From the NCBI GenBank assembly GCA_035701265.1, contig DASSNU010000017.1:140356-204355 (forward strand): 64,000 bases of DNA, read 5' to 3'. Of this stretch, positions 34,555 to 42,656 are shown piece by piece. The notes beneath the pieces were generated by a model. The model saw nothing but the letters and a program-made list of their open reading frames with translations. It searched no databases and was not told the DNA's origin. Each line of letters begins with the position of its first letter. Position 1 is the first letter of the stretch. Made by a program: the position numbers and the translations under genes. This DNA is from DASSNU01 sp035701265 (lineage in GTDB: Bacteria; Gemmatimonadota; Gemmatimonadetes; Gemmatimonadales; Gemmatimonadaceae).

Positions 34555-35016
34555 TCATACGAGCAGGGCCGACACGCAGACGATGGAGAAAGCAAGCAGC
34601 GCAGCACACACCGCGGCGCCGCGAGACGGACGGCGCGCGAGACGCATGTGCTGCACCACGAAGATCACGAGCAGCACGAGCTTGACGCCAAGCGCTACGC
34701 CCGCCCGCTGCGTCCAGAACGAGGCCGCGGTGAGCTCCGCCATGGTGATCCCGCGCTGGCGGATGAGGACGATGCCGCTCGCCACCATGAAGGCGACGAA
34801 CAGCCATCCCAGCCAGATGACCGGCACACGCACGGCGTTCGGCAGCTTGACCGGCGGCCACCGCGACGCGCCGATGAGCGCGAGCGTCCCCTCGGGATCC
34901 AGCCCCCGGCGGTCGGCGCGCAACGTCACCGCCATCACCGCCCAGAAGAGCGCGTAGCCGGTGAGCACCACACCGACCACCACGTGCAGATAGACGGTGA
35001 GCAGATAGGCGTTCAC
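34555..35016 (-). CDS. Small four-helix membrane protein (paralogue)
   Basis: A 153-residue membrane protein of the same architecture as its downstream neighbour: four helices, helix 1 MNAYLLTVYLHVVVGVVLTGYALFW, and a central WLGWLFVAFMVASGIVLI. A charged loop rich in Arg and Asp (~32-55) separates helices 1 and 2. GTG 35016 has GGAGGA about 10 nt upstream and lies 3 nt after the preceding glycosyltransferase stop. No catalytic motif beyond scattered His residues is visible. Together with its paralogue it probably forms a membrane complex; haem or metal binding is inference from similarity to CopD-like folds. Confidence 0.65.
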   Translation of the reverse strand: MNAYLLTVYLHVVVGVVLTGYALFWAVMAVTLRADRRGLDPEGTLALIGASRWPPVKLPNAVRVPVIWLGWLFVAFMVASGIVLIRQRGITMAELTAASFWTQRAGVALGVKLVLLVIFVVQHMRLARRPSRGAAVCAALLAFSIVCVSALLV

Positions 35017-35019
35017 CGG

Positions 35020-36288
35020 TCAGATCCTCCGTGCTTCGTAGGGAATGGCGCCTACCGCCTCGCTCGCGGCGGGCGCTGGTGCGGCCATGTGCTGGGCGCA
35101 CAGCCGTTGGAAGGCGCGCCCCACGTCGTCCCAGCTCTCCAGCTCGGATGCCGCCGCGGCGCGTCCCATCTCGCGCAGTCGCTCGCGCGGGGGGAGCGTG
35201 CGCAGGAGATCGCGCCACGCGTCGGCATCGTTCTCCAGCAAGAAGCCGGTGGTCTCGTGGCGTACCAACGTGCGCAGCGCGCCACTTGGCACCGTGGCCA
35301 CCGCGCGGCCGGCGCTGAGATACTCGCGCACCTTGAGCGTGGAGTAACCCACCTCTCCGTGCGGAAAGCACGTCCGGTCGTACGGCGCCACGCACAGATC
35401 GGCCGCGGCGATGTAGTCGGCCACCGCATCGTGCGGCACGCGGCCATGAAAGGTGACGGGAACGCGCGCGTCGGCCGCGATTCGCTCCAGCGCACCGCGA
35501 CGCGGGCCGTCGCCAATGACGTGCAGCTCCACACGTTCGGGGGCGTACCCGGCCAGCGCGTGCAACAGCGGCTCCAGGTCGTGCGTGCGGTCCAGCACGC
35601 CCGCATAGAGGAGCACGGTGCGCGAGAGCGCAATGCCGAGTCGCGTGCGCGCGCCGGGCTGGTCTCCCGGGGAGAATCGCGCGCGGTCCACTCCCAGCCC
35701 GATCACCGAGATGCGCGCCGGGTCGATGCGCCAGCGGCGGGCGATCGACGCACGCAGCGTCTCGGTCTCCGCCACGATGCCCGTCGCGCGGCGCAGGAAC
35801 CATCCTTCAAGGTGGGCGGCGAGTGCGTGCCGGAGGGCGGCCACCGGCGCGCGGAGGCCCCCGTTCTGCGCCGTCGCGATCCAGTTCTTGACGGCGATCC
35901 CCGGAACGCCGAAGCGCCGCGCGTGGTGCGCCGCGTACCCGGTGAGCATCCAGTCCTTTTCGAGGACCAGATCGGTGGACGGCAGCTCGTGCTCCAGCAG
36001 CACGCGCAGCGCGCGCAGGTAGGCGGCGAACTCGCGATAGCCCATGCCGCGCGTGGCGGCGTCGTCGACGGCAGTACCCGCGCGTCCGATCGACGGCGCG
36101 ATCTCCAGCACGCGCGGCGCATCGGGGGAGGGCGGCAGGGGATCGGCGATCCGCCGCACGGCGATCGTCACATCCGCCCACTGCTGCATGGCGCGCACCT
36201 GGTTGAGCACGTTGCGCGTGGGGCCGGCGGAGGGGAGGAAGTCGTGCCCAGGGACGACGTACAGAATGGCGGGGCGCTCGCGCGTCAT
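35020..36288 (-). CDS. GT4-family glycosyltransferase
   Basis: A 422-residue GT-B glycosyltransferase. It opens ILYVVPGHDFLPSAGPTRNVLNQV, a GT4-type acceptor loop. The C-terminal domain has LLYAGVLDRTHDLEPLL, HVIGDGPRRG and the donor site CVAPYDRTCFPHGEVGYSTLKVREYLSAGRAV, in which the usual E-x-F-G-x-x-x-x-E is modified. ATG 36288 overlaps the upstream stop (ATGA), giving tight translational coupling. The product is cytoplasmic, with no membrane helix. It is the fourth enzyme of the operon and probably adds one residue of the oligosaccharide. Confidence 0.88.
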   Translation of the reverse strand: MTRERPAILYVVPGHDFLPSAGPTRNVLNQVRAMQQWADVTIAVRRIADPLPPSPDAPRVLEIAPSIGRAGTAVDDAATRGMGYREFAAYLRALRVLLEHELPSTDLVLEKDWMLTGYAAHHARRFGVPGIAVKNWIATAQNGGLRAPVAALRHALAAHLEGWFLRRATGIVAETETLRASIARRWRIDPARISVIGLGVDRARFSPGDQPGARTRLGIALSRTVLLYAGVLDRTHDLEPLLHALAGYAPERVELHVIGDGPRRGALERIAADARVPVTFHGRVPHDAVADYIAAADLCVAPYDRTCFPHGEVGYSTLKVREYLSAGRAVATVPSGALRTLVRHETTGFLLENDADAWRDLLRTLPPRERLREMGRAAAASELESWDDVGRAFQRLCAQHMAAPAPAASEAVGAIPYEARRI

Positions 36289-37631
36289 CGCTCGTCTCCG
36301 GCCGGGCGCACGGTCGAGATGCCATCCGCCGGCAAGGCGTGCGCGGTGTGCGCGCCGGCCATCGGGCGTCGTGCCGGCGCGGACATGCGGCGGAGCACAT
36401 CGTGGTAGACGCCCTCCGTCTGCGTCGCCACCACCTCCCACGAGTGATTCCGCTGCACGTGGTCGCGCGCGCGCGAGCCGATGCTCCGCGCGGTGGGCGC
36501 ATCGCGCAGAAGCGTGAGAATCCCGGCGGCGAATGCGTCCACGTTGCCGCGCGGTGCCAGCCAGCCGGTGCTCCCGTGCTCCACGCCGGGCGCGGAGCCC
36601 TCGAACGATACCGCCGGGCGCGCGGCAGCCATGTAGTTGAGCAGCTTGAGCGGGATGCCGTCGCAGTCGGGGCGCGGATTCACCGCCACGTCGGCGGAGG
36701 CGAGCAGCGACGGGAGCGCCTCGAAGGGCGCGGCCACGACCTCGATGGCGTCGCGCACGCCGAGCGTACGCGCCTGCGCCTCGTACGGCGCGAACGACGA
36801 TTCCGACACGATTCTGAGCCGCGCGCCGGGGTGCGCATCCAGCACGCGCCGGAAGGCATCGAGCAGCAGCTCGATCCCCTGGTACGGCGCCAGATTTCCG
36901 GCGAACACCACCGTGGGCGGATGCGCGCCATCGGTGGGATCGGGCGCGCGGAACACGTCGGTCTCCACGCCGTTCGAGACGCACGTGACCCGCTCGCGGC
37001 CGAGGGGCGTGGTGGCGATGAGCTGGTCGCGGATGCCGTCGGTGACGCTGATGACGTGATCCGCGTAGCCGGGAAGGCAGCGATCGAGCCGCGTGCCCAG
37101 CATGCGCTTCATCCCCTGCGGGAGATGCGGCGCGTACGCCGGGAGCTCGGAACCCAATAGCGTGTGCGCGTCGTACACGAGGGGTACGCGCCGCTTCCCG
37201 CGCGCCACGAGCGAGACGAGCAGTCCTTCGTAGTGGTGCGCATGGATGATGTCGATTCCACCCTCGCGCAGCACGCGGCGCAGCAATCCCACCATCAGCG
37301 GGTCGAGCACGAACAACTTGCTCAACGACGGGCCGGGCGCGGTGCGGTAGTGCGTGCCCGCGCGGCCGACGCGGTGCACGATCACGGGCGCGGCGAAGTC
37401 GCCGTTGCCGTACGGATACGTGACCAGATGGACCTCGTGCCCCAGTCGCTGGAGTCCCTCGGCAATACGCTGGATGCGTACCGGCGTTCCGCGCCGCTCG
37501 GGCATGGGGCAGGCGGCCACCATCGCGATGCGCAGCACGCCGTTGCGACGCGCATCGGGCGCATACGGCGCCTCCGACGGGGCCGTGCGCTCCGCGCCGG
37601 GCACAGCCTGGATGCCGCTCGCCACGCTCAC
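36285..37631 (-). CDS. GT4-family glycosyltransferase (WcaL/PelF-like fold)
   Basis: A 448-residue GT-B enzyme. After ~30 variable residues it reads RIAMVAACPMPERRGTPVRIQRIAEGL, the classical N-terminal loop of GT4 enzymes that act on exopolysaccharide precursors. Later blocks are IIHAHHYEGLL, VTCVSNGVETDVF, VVFAGNLAPYQG and the donor-site NPRPDCDGIPLKLLNYMAAARPAVSF. GTG 37631 overlaps the preceding GT2 stop by 4 nt. It differs clearly in sequence from the next gene, so this pair is not a recent duplication. The product is cytoplasmic. Confidence 0.88.
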   Translation of the reverse strand: MSVASGIQAVPGAERTAPSEAPYAPDARRNGVLRIAMVAACPMPERRGTPVRIQRIAEGLQRLGHEVHLVTYPYGNGDFAAPVIVHRVGRAGTHYRTAPGPSLSKLFVLDPLMVGLLRRVLREGGIDIIHAHHYEGLLVSLVARGKRRVPLVYDAHTLLGSELPAYAPHLPQGMKRMLGTRLDRCLPGYADHVISVTDGIRDQLIATTPLGRERVTCVSNGVETDVFRAPDPTDGAHPPTVVFAGNLAPYQGIELLLDAFRRVLDAHPGARLRIVSESSFAPYEAQARTLGVRDAIEVVAAPFEALPSLLASADVAVNPRPDCDGIPLKLLNYMAAARPAVSFEGSAPGVEHGSTGWLAPRGNVDAFAAGILTLLRDAPTARSIGSRARDHVQRNHSWEVVATQTEGVYHDVLRRMSAPARRPMAGAHTAHALPADGISTVRPAGDER

Positions 37632-38830
37632 AGTGCCCTCCGCACCACGCGCCAGTACCAGCCGGCGCTCGCGTCGAGCACGCGCCGAGCGGCGCGCTCC
37701 GCGGCGCTCACCGTGGCCTCCGCGCGGAGCGGCACCGGGCCGCCGCGCAGCAGCTCCCGGTCGGGCGTGCGCCGGTGTCGCTGGATCACACGCCGCTTGC
37801 GGTGCACGGCGCGTGCGTGCGTGGCCATCCACCACGCGCTACGCCACCATTCGCGCAGCCACCCCTTCTTGGCGACGGCGGCAAGCTGCACCGCTTCGTA
37901 CATTGCCAGCACCGGCGCGAGCAGGAGCAGCGATCGCAGCTCGTAGTTCTTGAGCAGGAAGATCCAGCGATTCCGGATGTGGGAGTAGACGCGGAGGGAC
38001 GAGTACGTGCCCAGCGCGCGGATGGAAACGCCCTGCGTTCCGGCGCCGTGGTGGCAGAAGGCGGCGGGCACCGCCAGCACGCCCAGCCCCAGCGCGCGCA
38101 TCCGATGTCCGAAATCGTGATCCTCGAAGTAGATGAAAAAGTCCTCGTCGAACGTGGCCAGCGCATCGGTCGCCCCGTTCTCCCCGCGCGGCAGGCGGGC
38201 ACGGTCGAGCAGGAGGCACGCGCTCACGAGCGATCCGATGGCGCGCGTAGCGCGCGGCACCGTCGGGTACGGCTCCTCCTGGTGGTGCAGCGTCTGCTGT
38301 CCCAGAAAGTGCGTCTCGGCGCCATCGTACTGCACCGTCGCCCCGTCCGGCGCCGGGCCGTGCAGGATGGCGGGCATCGCCATCACCGCGTCGGGATGCG
38401 CGCGCAACGCCTCGTGCAGCGCGTGCAGCGCGCCGCGCGCGAGCGTGACGTCGTTGTCGATGAGGAGGATGAGGTCCGTGCGCGCTTCGGCGATCGCCAC
38501 GTTGCGCGCCGCCGCCGCGCCCAGGTTGCGCGGCATCGCCACCAGCCGTACGTGCGGGAAGCGCGCCTCCACGAGCGCGCGGCTTCCGTCGGTGGAACCA
38601 TTGTCCACCATCACGATCTCCGCCAGCGATGACATCTGCGCCGTGAGCGCGGAGAGCGAGCGCTCGAGATACGCCTCGCCGTTGTAGTTGATCATGCACA
38701 CCGTGGGGCGCTCTCCCACGGGGCGTGTCTCGTGCGCCGCGGAGGCGGGAGCCCGGACGCCGCGCTCCTCCGACAACGTCGGAGCGGCCGTCATCGCCGG
38801 GGCGGTGTCCACGTCGCTCTCACGCGCCAT
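37628..38830 (-). CDS. GT2-family glycosyltransferase
   Basis: A 400-residue inverting GT-A enzyme. The nucleotide-binding region reads VCMINYNGEAYLERSLSAL, VDNGSTDGS and LLIDNDVTLARG (the DxD-type metal motif as DND), with a later FFIYFEDHDFGHRM containing the E-D-x-D catalytic region. This matches rhamnosyl/N-acetylglucosaminyl GT2 enzymes of O-antigen pathways. One or two hydrophobic stretches near ~290-340 (LRSLLLLAPVLAMYEAVQLAA) may associate it with the membrane. ATG 38830 has GGGAG 9 nt upstream and overlaps the SGNH stop by 11 nt; the open frame upstream is not homologous. A basic C-terminal tail follows. Confidence 0.9.
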   Translation of the reverse strand: MARESDVDTAPAMTAAPTLSEERGVRAPASAAHETRPVGERPTVCMINYNGEAYLERSLSALTAQMSSLAEIVMVDNGSTDGSRALVEARFPHVRLVAMPRNLGAAAARNVAIAEARTDLILLIDNDVTLARGALHALHEALRAHPDAVMAMPAILHGPAPDGATVQYDGAETHFLGQQTLHHQEEPYPTVPRATRAIGSLVSACLLLDRARLPRGENGATDALATFDEDFFIYFEDHDFGHRMRALGLGVLAVPAAFCHHGAGTQGVSIRALGTYSSLRVYSHIRNRWIFLLKNYELRSLLLLAPVLAMYEAVQLAAVAKKGWLREWWRSAWWMATHARAVHRKRRVIQRHRRTPDRELLRGGPVPLRAEATVSAAERAARRVLDASAGWYWRVVRRAL

Positions 38831-40037
38831 GGTCGAGCGCTCCCGTGGCTGGCTCGGACGTGTTCCCCGGCGCGGACGGAGGGGCCGCAGCCGTGGAAGT
38901 GGACGCGGAGTCCGCCGCGATCCAGCGCGCGAGCTCTCCCGCCACCAGCGCATTGCCGGAGGCGGTGAAGTGGATGTCCCGCGTGAAGAAGAGCGGGCGC
39001 TGCCGAGCGCGATCGCGGAACGCGCCATAGAGATCGAGCACGGGAAGCTGCGCGGCATCGAGCGCGGCGCGCACGGCGCGCACCGTGTGCAGCACCGCCG
39101 GATACGTCGCGGCGCCGTAGGTCTCCTCCTTGCTCGGCAGGAGCGCCACCACGAAACGCGCGCCGTCCGCGCGCGCCTCGTCGCGGAGCCGGACGAGCGG
39201 CGCCACGAATCCGCTCTCCAGATCGAAGCCCGGACGGGCGGCTCCCTGCGCCAGGCGCTGCTGCGCGCGCACGCTCAGATAGATCGTTTCGCCGTTCGGG
39301 AACGTCGCCGTCTCGCGCACATCGCGGTCGCGGGTCAATCGCTTTCCCTCGTAGTAGATCGCGCGCAAGAGATACGACTCGCTCAGTGCGTCCCGGAGTA
39401 CGTTGACCATCTCGCGGCCGCGGTGCGTGGTGCCGAACGTCATGCGATACGTGGTGAAGTCGGGCGGCGCGCCGTCCTTCAGCCACTGCGTGAACTGAAC
39501 CGCGTTGTCCACGTCGCTCGCAACCCAGAGCGTCGCGATCACCGTCCGCGGGTGCAGCGGCCGGACGAACCTGTCGTACATCCGGAGCTCCTGCATCGGA
39601 GATCCGCCCGGCAGGCCGAGGTTCAGTACGGTCGTACCTGGCACCGCGCGTGCCACGAGTGTGGTGAACTGCCCCTCCAGGCCGACGCCCGGCCCGGTGG
39701 CCAGCGAATTCCCCAGCACAGCGACGTCCGGATTCCGCGGCCACGGCTCGCGATTGGGAAAGCCCAGCGAGTCCAGTTGCAGCAGATACCGGTAGTCGGG
39801 CGTCCGAACGGTGTCGTGCGCCAGCGGGCGCGGGCGCGCGCCCAGATCCGGATCGTCCACGTACTCGTGAAAGCCCGCCGTCTGCGCCAGCTTGAGTTGC
39901 TCCTGGACGGGGCAGAGCGACGGAAAGAGGCGCAGCACCGCTTCCCCCGCCAGGGCGAGGGCAACGAGCACCAGCGCTCCTCGCACCAACCGGGTAGCCG
40001 CCGCCCGCCATCGTGACGGAGTTCGGGTCGTTCTCAC
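38820..40037 (-). CDS. SGNH-like membrane-anchored protein with GNS in block I
   Basis: A 405-residue relative of the 19555-20685 product: one N-terminal helix (~14-28), then an exported domain. Block I reads VAVLGNSLATGPG, retaining the Ser but replacing the family Asp of G-D-S by Asn. Block III reads WVASDVDN instead of G-N-D. The final block RDIHFTASGNALVA keeps Asp and His. It therefore keeps a possible Ser-His-Asp triad with altered oxyanion residues. GTG 40037 is the best start (GGGGAGG just upstream); GTG 40049 is possible. It is the first gene of an 11-gene operon and has a promoter-like site upstream. Role in glycan O-acylation is inference. Confidence 0.75.
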   Translation of the reverse strand: MRTTRTPSRWRAAATRLVRGALVLVALALAGEAVLRLFPSLCPVQEQLKLAQTAGFHEYVDDPDLGARPRPLAHDTVRTPDYRYLLQLDSLGFPNREPWPRNPDVAVLGNSLATGPGVGLEGQFTTLVARAVPGTTVLNLGLPGGSPMQELRMYDRFVRPLHPRTVIATLWVASDVDNAVQFTQWLKDGAPPDFTTYRMTFGTTHRGREMVNVLRDALSESYLLRAIYYEGKRLTRDRDVRETATFPNGETIYLSVRAQQRLAQGAARPGFDLESGFVAPLVRLRDEARADGARFVVALLPSKEETYGAATYPAVLHTVRAVRAALDAAQLPVLDLYGAFRDRARQRPLFFTRDIHFTASGNALVAGELARWIAADSASTSTAAAPPSAPGNTSEPATGALDHGA

Positions 40038-40081
40038 GCCTCCCCGCACAGCAAGATTCGGAACAGCAGCGCGACCGGGGT

Positions 40082-40110
40082 CGAATAGTCTCCAACATGT
40101 TGACGCCCAA
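40082..40110 (-). promoter_or_regulatory. Candidate promoter of the 40-to-28-kb operon
   Basis: On the minus strand TTGGGC (40110-40105), a 17-nt spacer and TATTCG (40087-40082). Transcription would start about 38 nt before GTG 40037. The spacer contains the perfect palindrome CAACATGTTG, which could be an operator. The -10 match is modest. Confidence 0.35.
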
Positions 40111-40269
40111 CACTTTATCCACCGTCGAGTGCGCCCAGGCTGGTACCGCCGCCGGCCGGAGCCGCGCGCCCTGTCGTGCCCATACCACACCAGCGCCGCG
40201 CGATCGCACCGCAGGGAATCTATGTACGGATGTGGCAACCCGATCGCGCGATGATGCCGGCACACCACC

Positions 40270-40309
40270 CGCGTGACAGTTGCCCTGACCGCGTGACGGT
40301 AGCTCTGAC
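40270..40309. repeat. Two tandem 20-bp repeats
   Basis: CGCGTGACAGTTGCCCTGAC (40270-40289) and CGCGTGACGGTAGCTCTGAC (40290-40309), three mismatches, directly abutting. They lie about 200 nt upstream of the PLP-enzyme start; a partial third copy (GGTTGCTCT) follows. Confidence 0.45.
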
Positions 40310-40505
40310 GGTTGCTCTCCGCGCGGTTCGGACAGCGACGCTTCGGAGGCGCCACCCTGGCGCGGGAATCTCGGGGTGGGCCCGGTGACAGGGCGATCTC
40401 CGCCGCGCTCCACGCAGCGCCCTGGCGCGCTCGCGCCGGTGGGCGCATCATGCGCGGGCGCTGAAACCCTCCTCTGCGCCTCTCACCAGAGCGACTGACC
40501 CCCCG

Positions 40506-41702
40506 ATGGCCCACGACCCGCTCCTCCGCTTCCGATCCGAGTTCCCGATCCTCGATCACACCACCTATCTCGTGTCGCACTCTCTTGGCGCCATGCCGCG
40601 CGGTGTGCCGGAGCGGTTGGGCGAGTACGCGGAGGTGTGGGCGCGCGAGGGGGTGCGCGCGTGGACGAGCGGATGGTGGGAGATGCCGGTGCGCGTGGGC
40701 GATGAAATCGCGCCGCTCATCGGCGCAGGTCCAGGCGAGGTGGCGATGCTCCCGAACGTCACCATCGCGCAGGGGGCGGTGATCTCCGCGCTCGATTACG
40801 CTCCGCCCCGCGATACGATCGTCATGACCGCGCTCGACTTCCCTTCGGTGCGCTACGTGGCCGACGCGCTCGCGCCGCGTTTGGGCGCCCGGATCGTGGT
40901 GGTGCCGGGGGACGAGGAGAATCTCGCGCCGAGTGAGGAGCAGCTGCTCGCGGCCATCGATGAGCGCACGCGGCTCGTGTGCATCTCGCACGTGCTCTTC
41001 CGGTCCGCGTTCGTGGTGGACGCGGAGGCCATCTGTCGCCGCGCGCACGAGGTGGGCGCGCTCGTCTCGCTCGACGCCTTCCATGCGGTGGGGATCATCC
41101 CCGTCGACGTCCGCCGGAGTGGCGTGGACTTCATGACCGGTGGCGCGCTCAAGTGGCTGTGTGGAGGACCGGGTGCGTGCTTCCTCTACGTCGCCCCGCA
41201 GGTGCGCGATCGCGTGGCACCCGCGATCACCGGATGGCAGGCGCATGCGCGCCCGTTCGCCTTCGAACCGGAGATGGAGCTGGGCACGGGGATATCGCGC
41301 TGGCTGAACGGCACGCCGGTCATCCCTGCCCTCTACGCCGCACTCGAAGGTCCGCGCATCGTGCGCCGCGCGGGGGTGGACGCCATCCGCGCCAAGAGCA
41401 CGCGGCAGACCAGGCGGCTCATCGCACTCGCCGATGCGCGCGGCTACCGCGTGAACGCACCGCGCGACGACGCCAGACGTGGTGGCACGGTGGCGTTCGA
41501 CGTACCGCACGGCTACGAGGTGGCGCAGGCGCTCCTGGCGCGCGACATCCTGGTGGACTACCGCCCGGATGCCGGCATCCGCATCGCTCCGCACTTCTAC
41601 AACTCCGACGACGAGCTGGACGTGGTGGTGGATGCGGTCGACGACATCCTGCGGAGCGAGAGCTGGCGCGCGCACCAGGGCACCCGCGCCGCGGTGACGT
41701 GA
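40506..41702 (+). CDS. Kynureninase-like / class-V aminotransferase-fold PLP enzyme
   Basis: A 398-residue fold-type I PLP enzyme. The N-terminus has YLVSHSLGAMPRG, matching the F-L-x-x-N-S-L-G start of kynureninases, and W-x-x-x-V-R-V-G-D-E-I-A-P-L-I-G-A. The cofactor Lys is in FMTGGALKWLCGGPGACFLYV. VSLDAFHAVG holds the PLP-ring Asp. The overall length and order fit kynureninase or a related cysteine-desulfurase-like lyase. No tryptophan-catabolism genes adjoin, so the substrate is open. The start ATG 40506 has only a weak ribosome-binding site. Confidence 0.8.
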   Translation: MAHDPLLRFRSEFPILDHTTYLVSHSLGAMPRGVPERLGEYAEVWAREGVRAWTSGWWEMPVRVGDEIAPLIGAGPGEVAMLPNVTIAQGAVISALDYAPPRDTIVMTALDFPSVRYVADALAPRLGARIVVVPGDEENLAPSEEQLLAAIDERTRLVCISHVLFRSAFVVDAEAICRRAHEVGALVSLDAFHAVGIIPVDVRRSGVDFMTGGALKWLCGGPGACFLYVAPQVRDRVAPAITGWQAHARPFAFEPEMELGTGISRWLNGTPVIPALYAALEGPRIVRRAGVDAIRAKSTRQTRRLIALADARGYRVNAPRDDARRGGTVAFDVPHGYEVAQALLARDILVDYRPDAGIRIAPHFYNSDDELDVVVDAVDDILRSESWRAHQGTRAAVT

Positions 41703-41854
41703 CCGTGCTGCGTCCCGGTGAGCGTCACCTCCATCGCGTCGAGCGGCACCAGCCGATCGTGGCGCGCTGTTCGCACTGGCTGGCGTCTCTTGTTCCTCCG
41801 ATCCTCCCCCGGTAGTTTCTTCCGCTCACCCGCACCCACACGAGACAGCGCTTC

Positions 41855-42082
41855 ATGCCGAAGCCCCCGAAGAAGCTGCGAAAGCAGTTCGTGAACAACG
41901 ACCATCCGTTCATCGTGCTCCGCTTCGAGGATGGACACGAGATCCGCATCCAGCAGGGCACCGGGAAGACGTTCGACGCCTGGGCTGGCGAGACGATCAA
42001 GGTGCTGGCGGTCTACGACCAGACCTCCGGTGAGCGGGAGCTCGTGGAGAGCCGAAAGGCCGACGCCTTTCCCGACGCCTGA
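41855..42082 (+). CDS. Small conserved hypothetical protein
   Basis: A 75-residue soluble protein, beginning MPKPPKKLRKQF and ending with an acidic tail. The centre (FIVLRFEDGHEIRIQQGTGKTFDAWAGETIKVLAV) looks like a small beta-barrel or SH3-like fold. There is no signal peptide, no Cys and no known motif. The basic N-terminus might contact nucleic acid. It is flanked by a 152-nt and a 55-nt gap and looks monocistronic. The steady periodicity and codon use support it being real. Confidence 0.5.
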   Translation: MPKPPKKLRKQFVNNDHPFIVLRFEDGHEIRIQQGTGKTFDAWAGETIKVLAVYDQTSGERELVESRKADAFPDA

Positions 42083-42137
42083 TCGGCGGCACGCGTCCTG
42101 CCCCGCTTCCTGACGACAGTGCCGACAGGAGGGGCTC

Positions 42138-42656
42138 GTGAGGCTTTCGCTCGCCATCGCGGCCGCGCTCGTGATGATCCCCGCGGCGCGCGGCGCGGCG
42201 CAGGTGACTGGCTCGGTGCGGCCGCCTCGGCAGCCGGTTGACAGCTCCGCCGCCGCGCTCGCCGCGATCCCCGACACCGGGCGCGTGCGCGACAGCATCA
42301 TCGCCTCGCACTTGAAGAACATGCAGGAGTGGGTGGACTCCGCCGCTGTCGCGGTGTCGGAGAATACCCGCGCCACACGCGACACGATCGCCCTCGACAC
42401 CACCGCCCTCGACACCGTAGCCGTCGCGAGTGGCGTGGAGCAGCTACCGCCGCCGGAGCCGCGCGTCCGCACATCCGAGCGCCGATCGCCCCGCGCCGTG
42501 GCGGCGCCCGATACCGCGACGCAGCTACCGCTCGTCGTGCTCGCCGGCGCTCTGCTGCTCGTCGCCGGCTGGTTGCTCCGCCGCGCGGCGCTCCGTCCCG
42601 CGCGGGCGCCCGCGATCGAGCACGGTGCCTCGCATCGCGAGTCGAACGGACGGTGA
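42138..42656 (+). CDS. Exported protein with sortase sorting signal
   Basis: A 172-residue protein: signal peptide (~1-22), a Thr/Ala/Asp-rich stalk, then a C-terminal sorting signal made of APDTAT (123-128), a hydrophobic helix LPLVVLAGALLLVAGWLL (130-147) and a positively charged tail starting RR. This tripartite layout is the hallmark of sortase substrates in Gram-negative and Gemmatimonadota-type bacteria, where the motif is a P-D-T-A-x variant rather than LPXTG. GTG 42138 is preceded by AGGAGGGG. Its stop overlaps the sortase start by one base (TGATG). It probably is the dedicated substrate of that enzyme; the mature function is unknown. Confidence 0.7.
   Translation: MRLSLAIAAALVMIPAARGAAQVTGSVRPPRQPVDSSAAALAAIPDTGRVRDSIIASHLKNMQEWVDSAAVAVSENTRATRDTIALDTTALDTVAVASGVEQLPPPEPRVRTSERRSPRAVAAPDTATQLPLVVLAGALLLVAGWLLRRAALRPARAPAIEHGASHRESNGR

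Larger units (their letters stand above)
40038..40505. other. 468-bp divergent intergenic region
   Basis: No gene is supported. It contains a promoter-like pair for the minus operon (40082-40110), the palindrome CAACATGTTG (40093-40102), and two 20-bp direct repeats near 40270-40309 on the side of the PLP-enzyme gene. The remainder is GC-rich with no clear signal. Confidence 0.45.
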
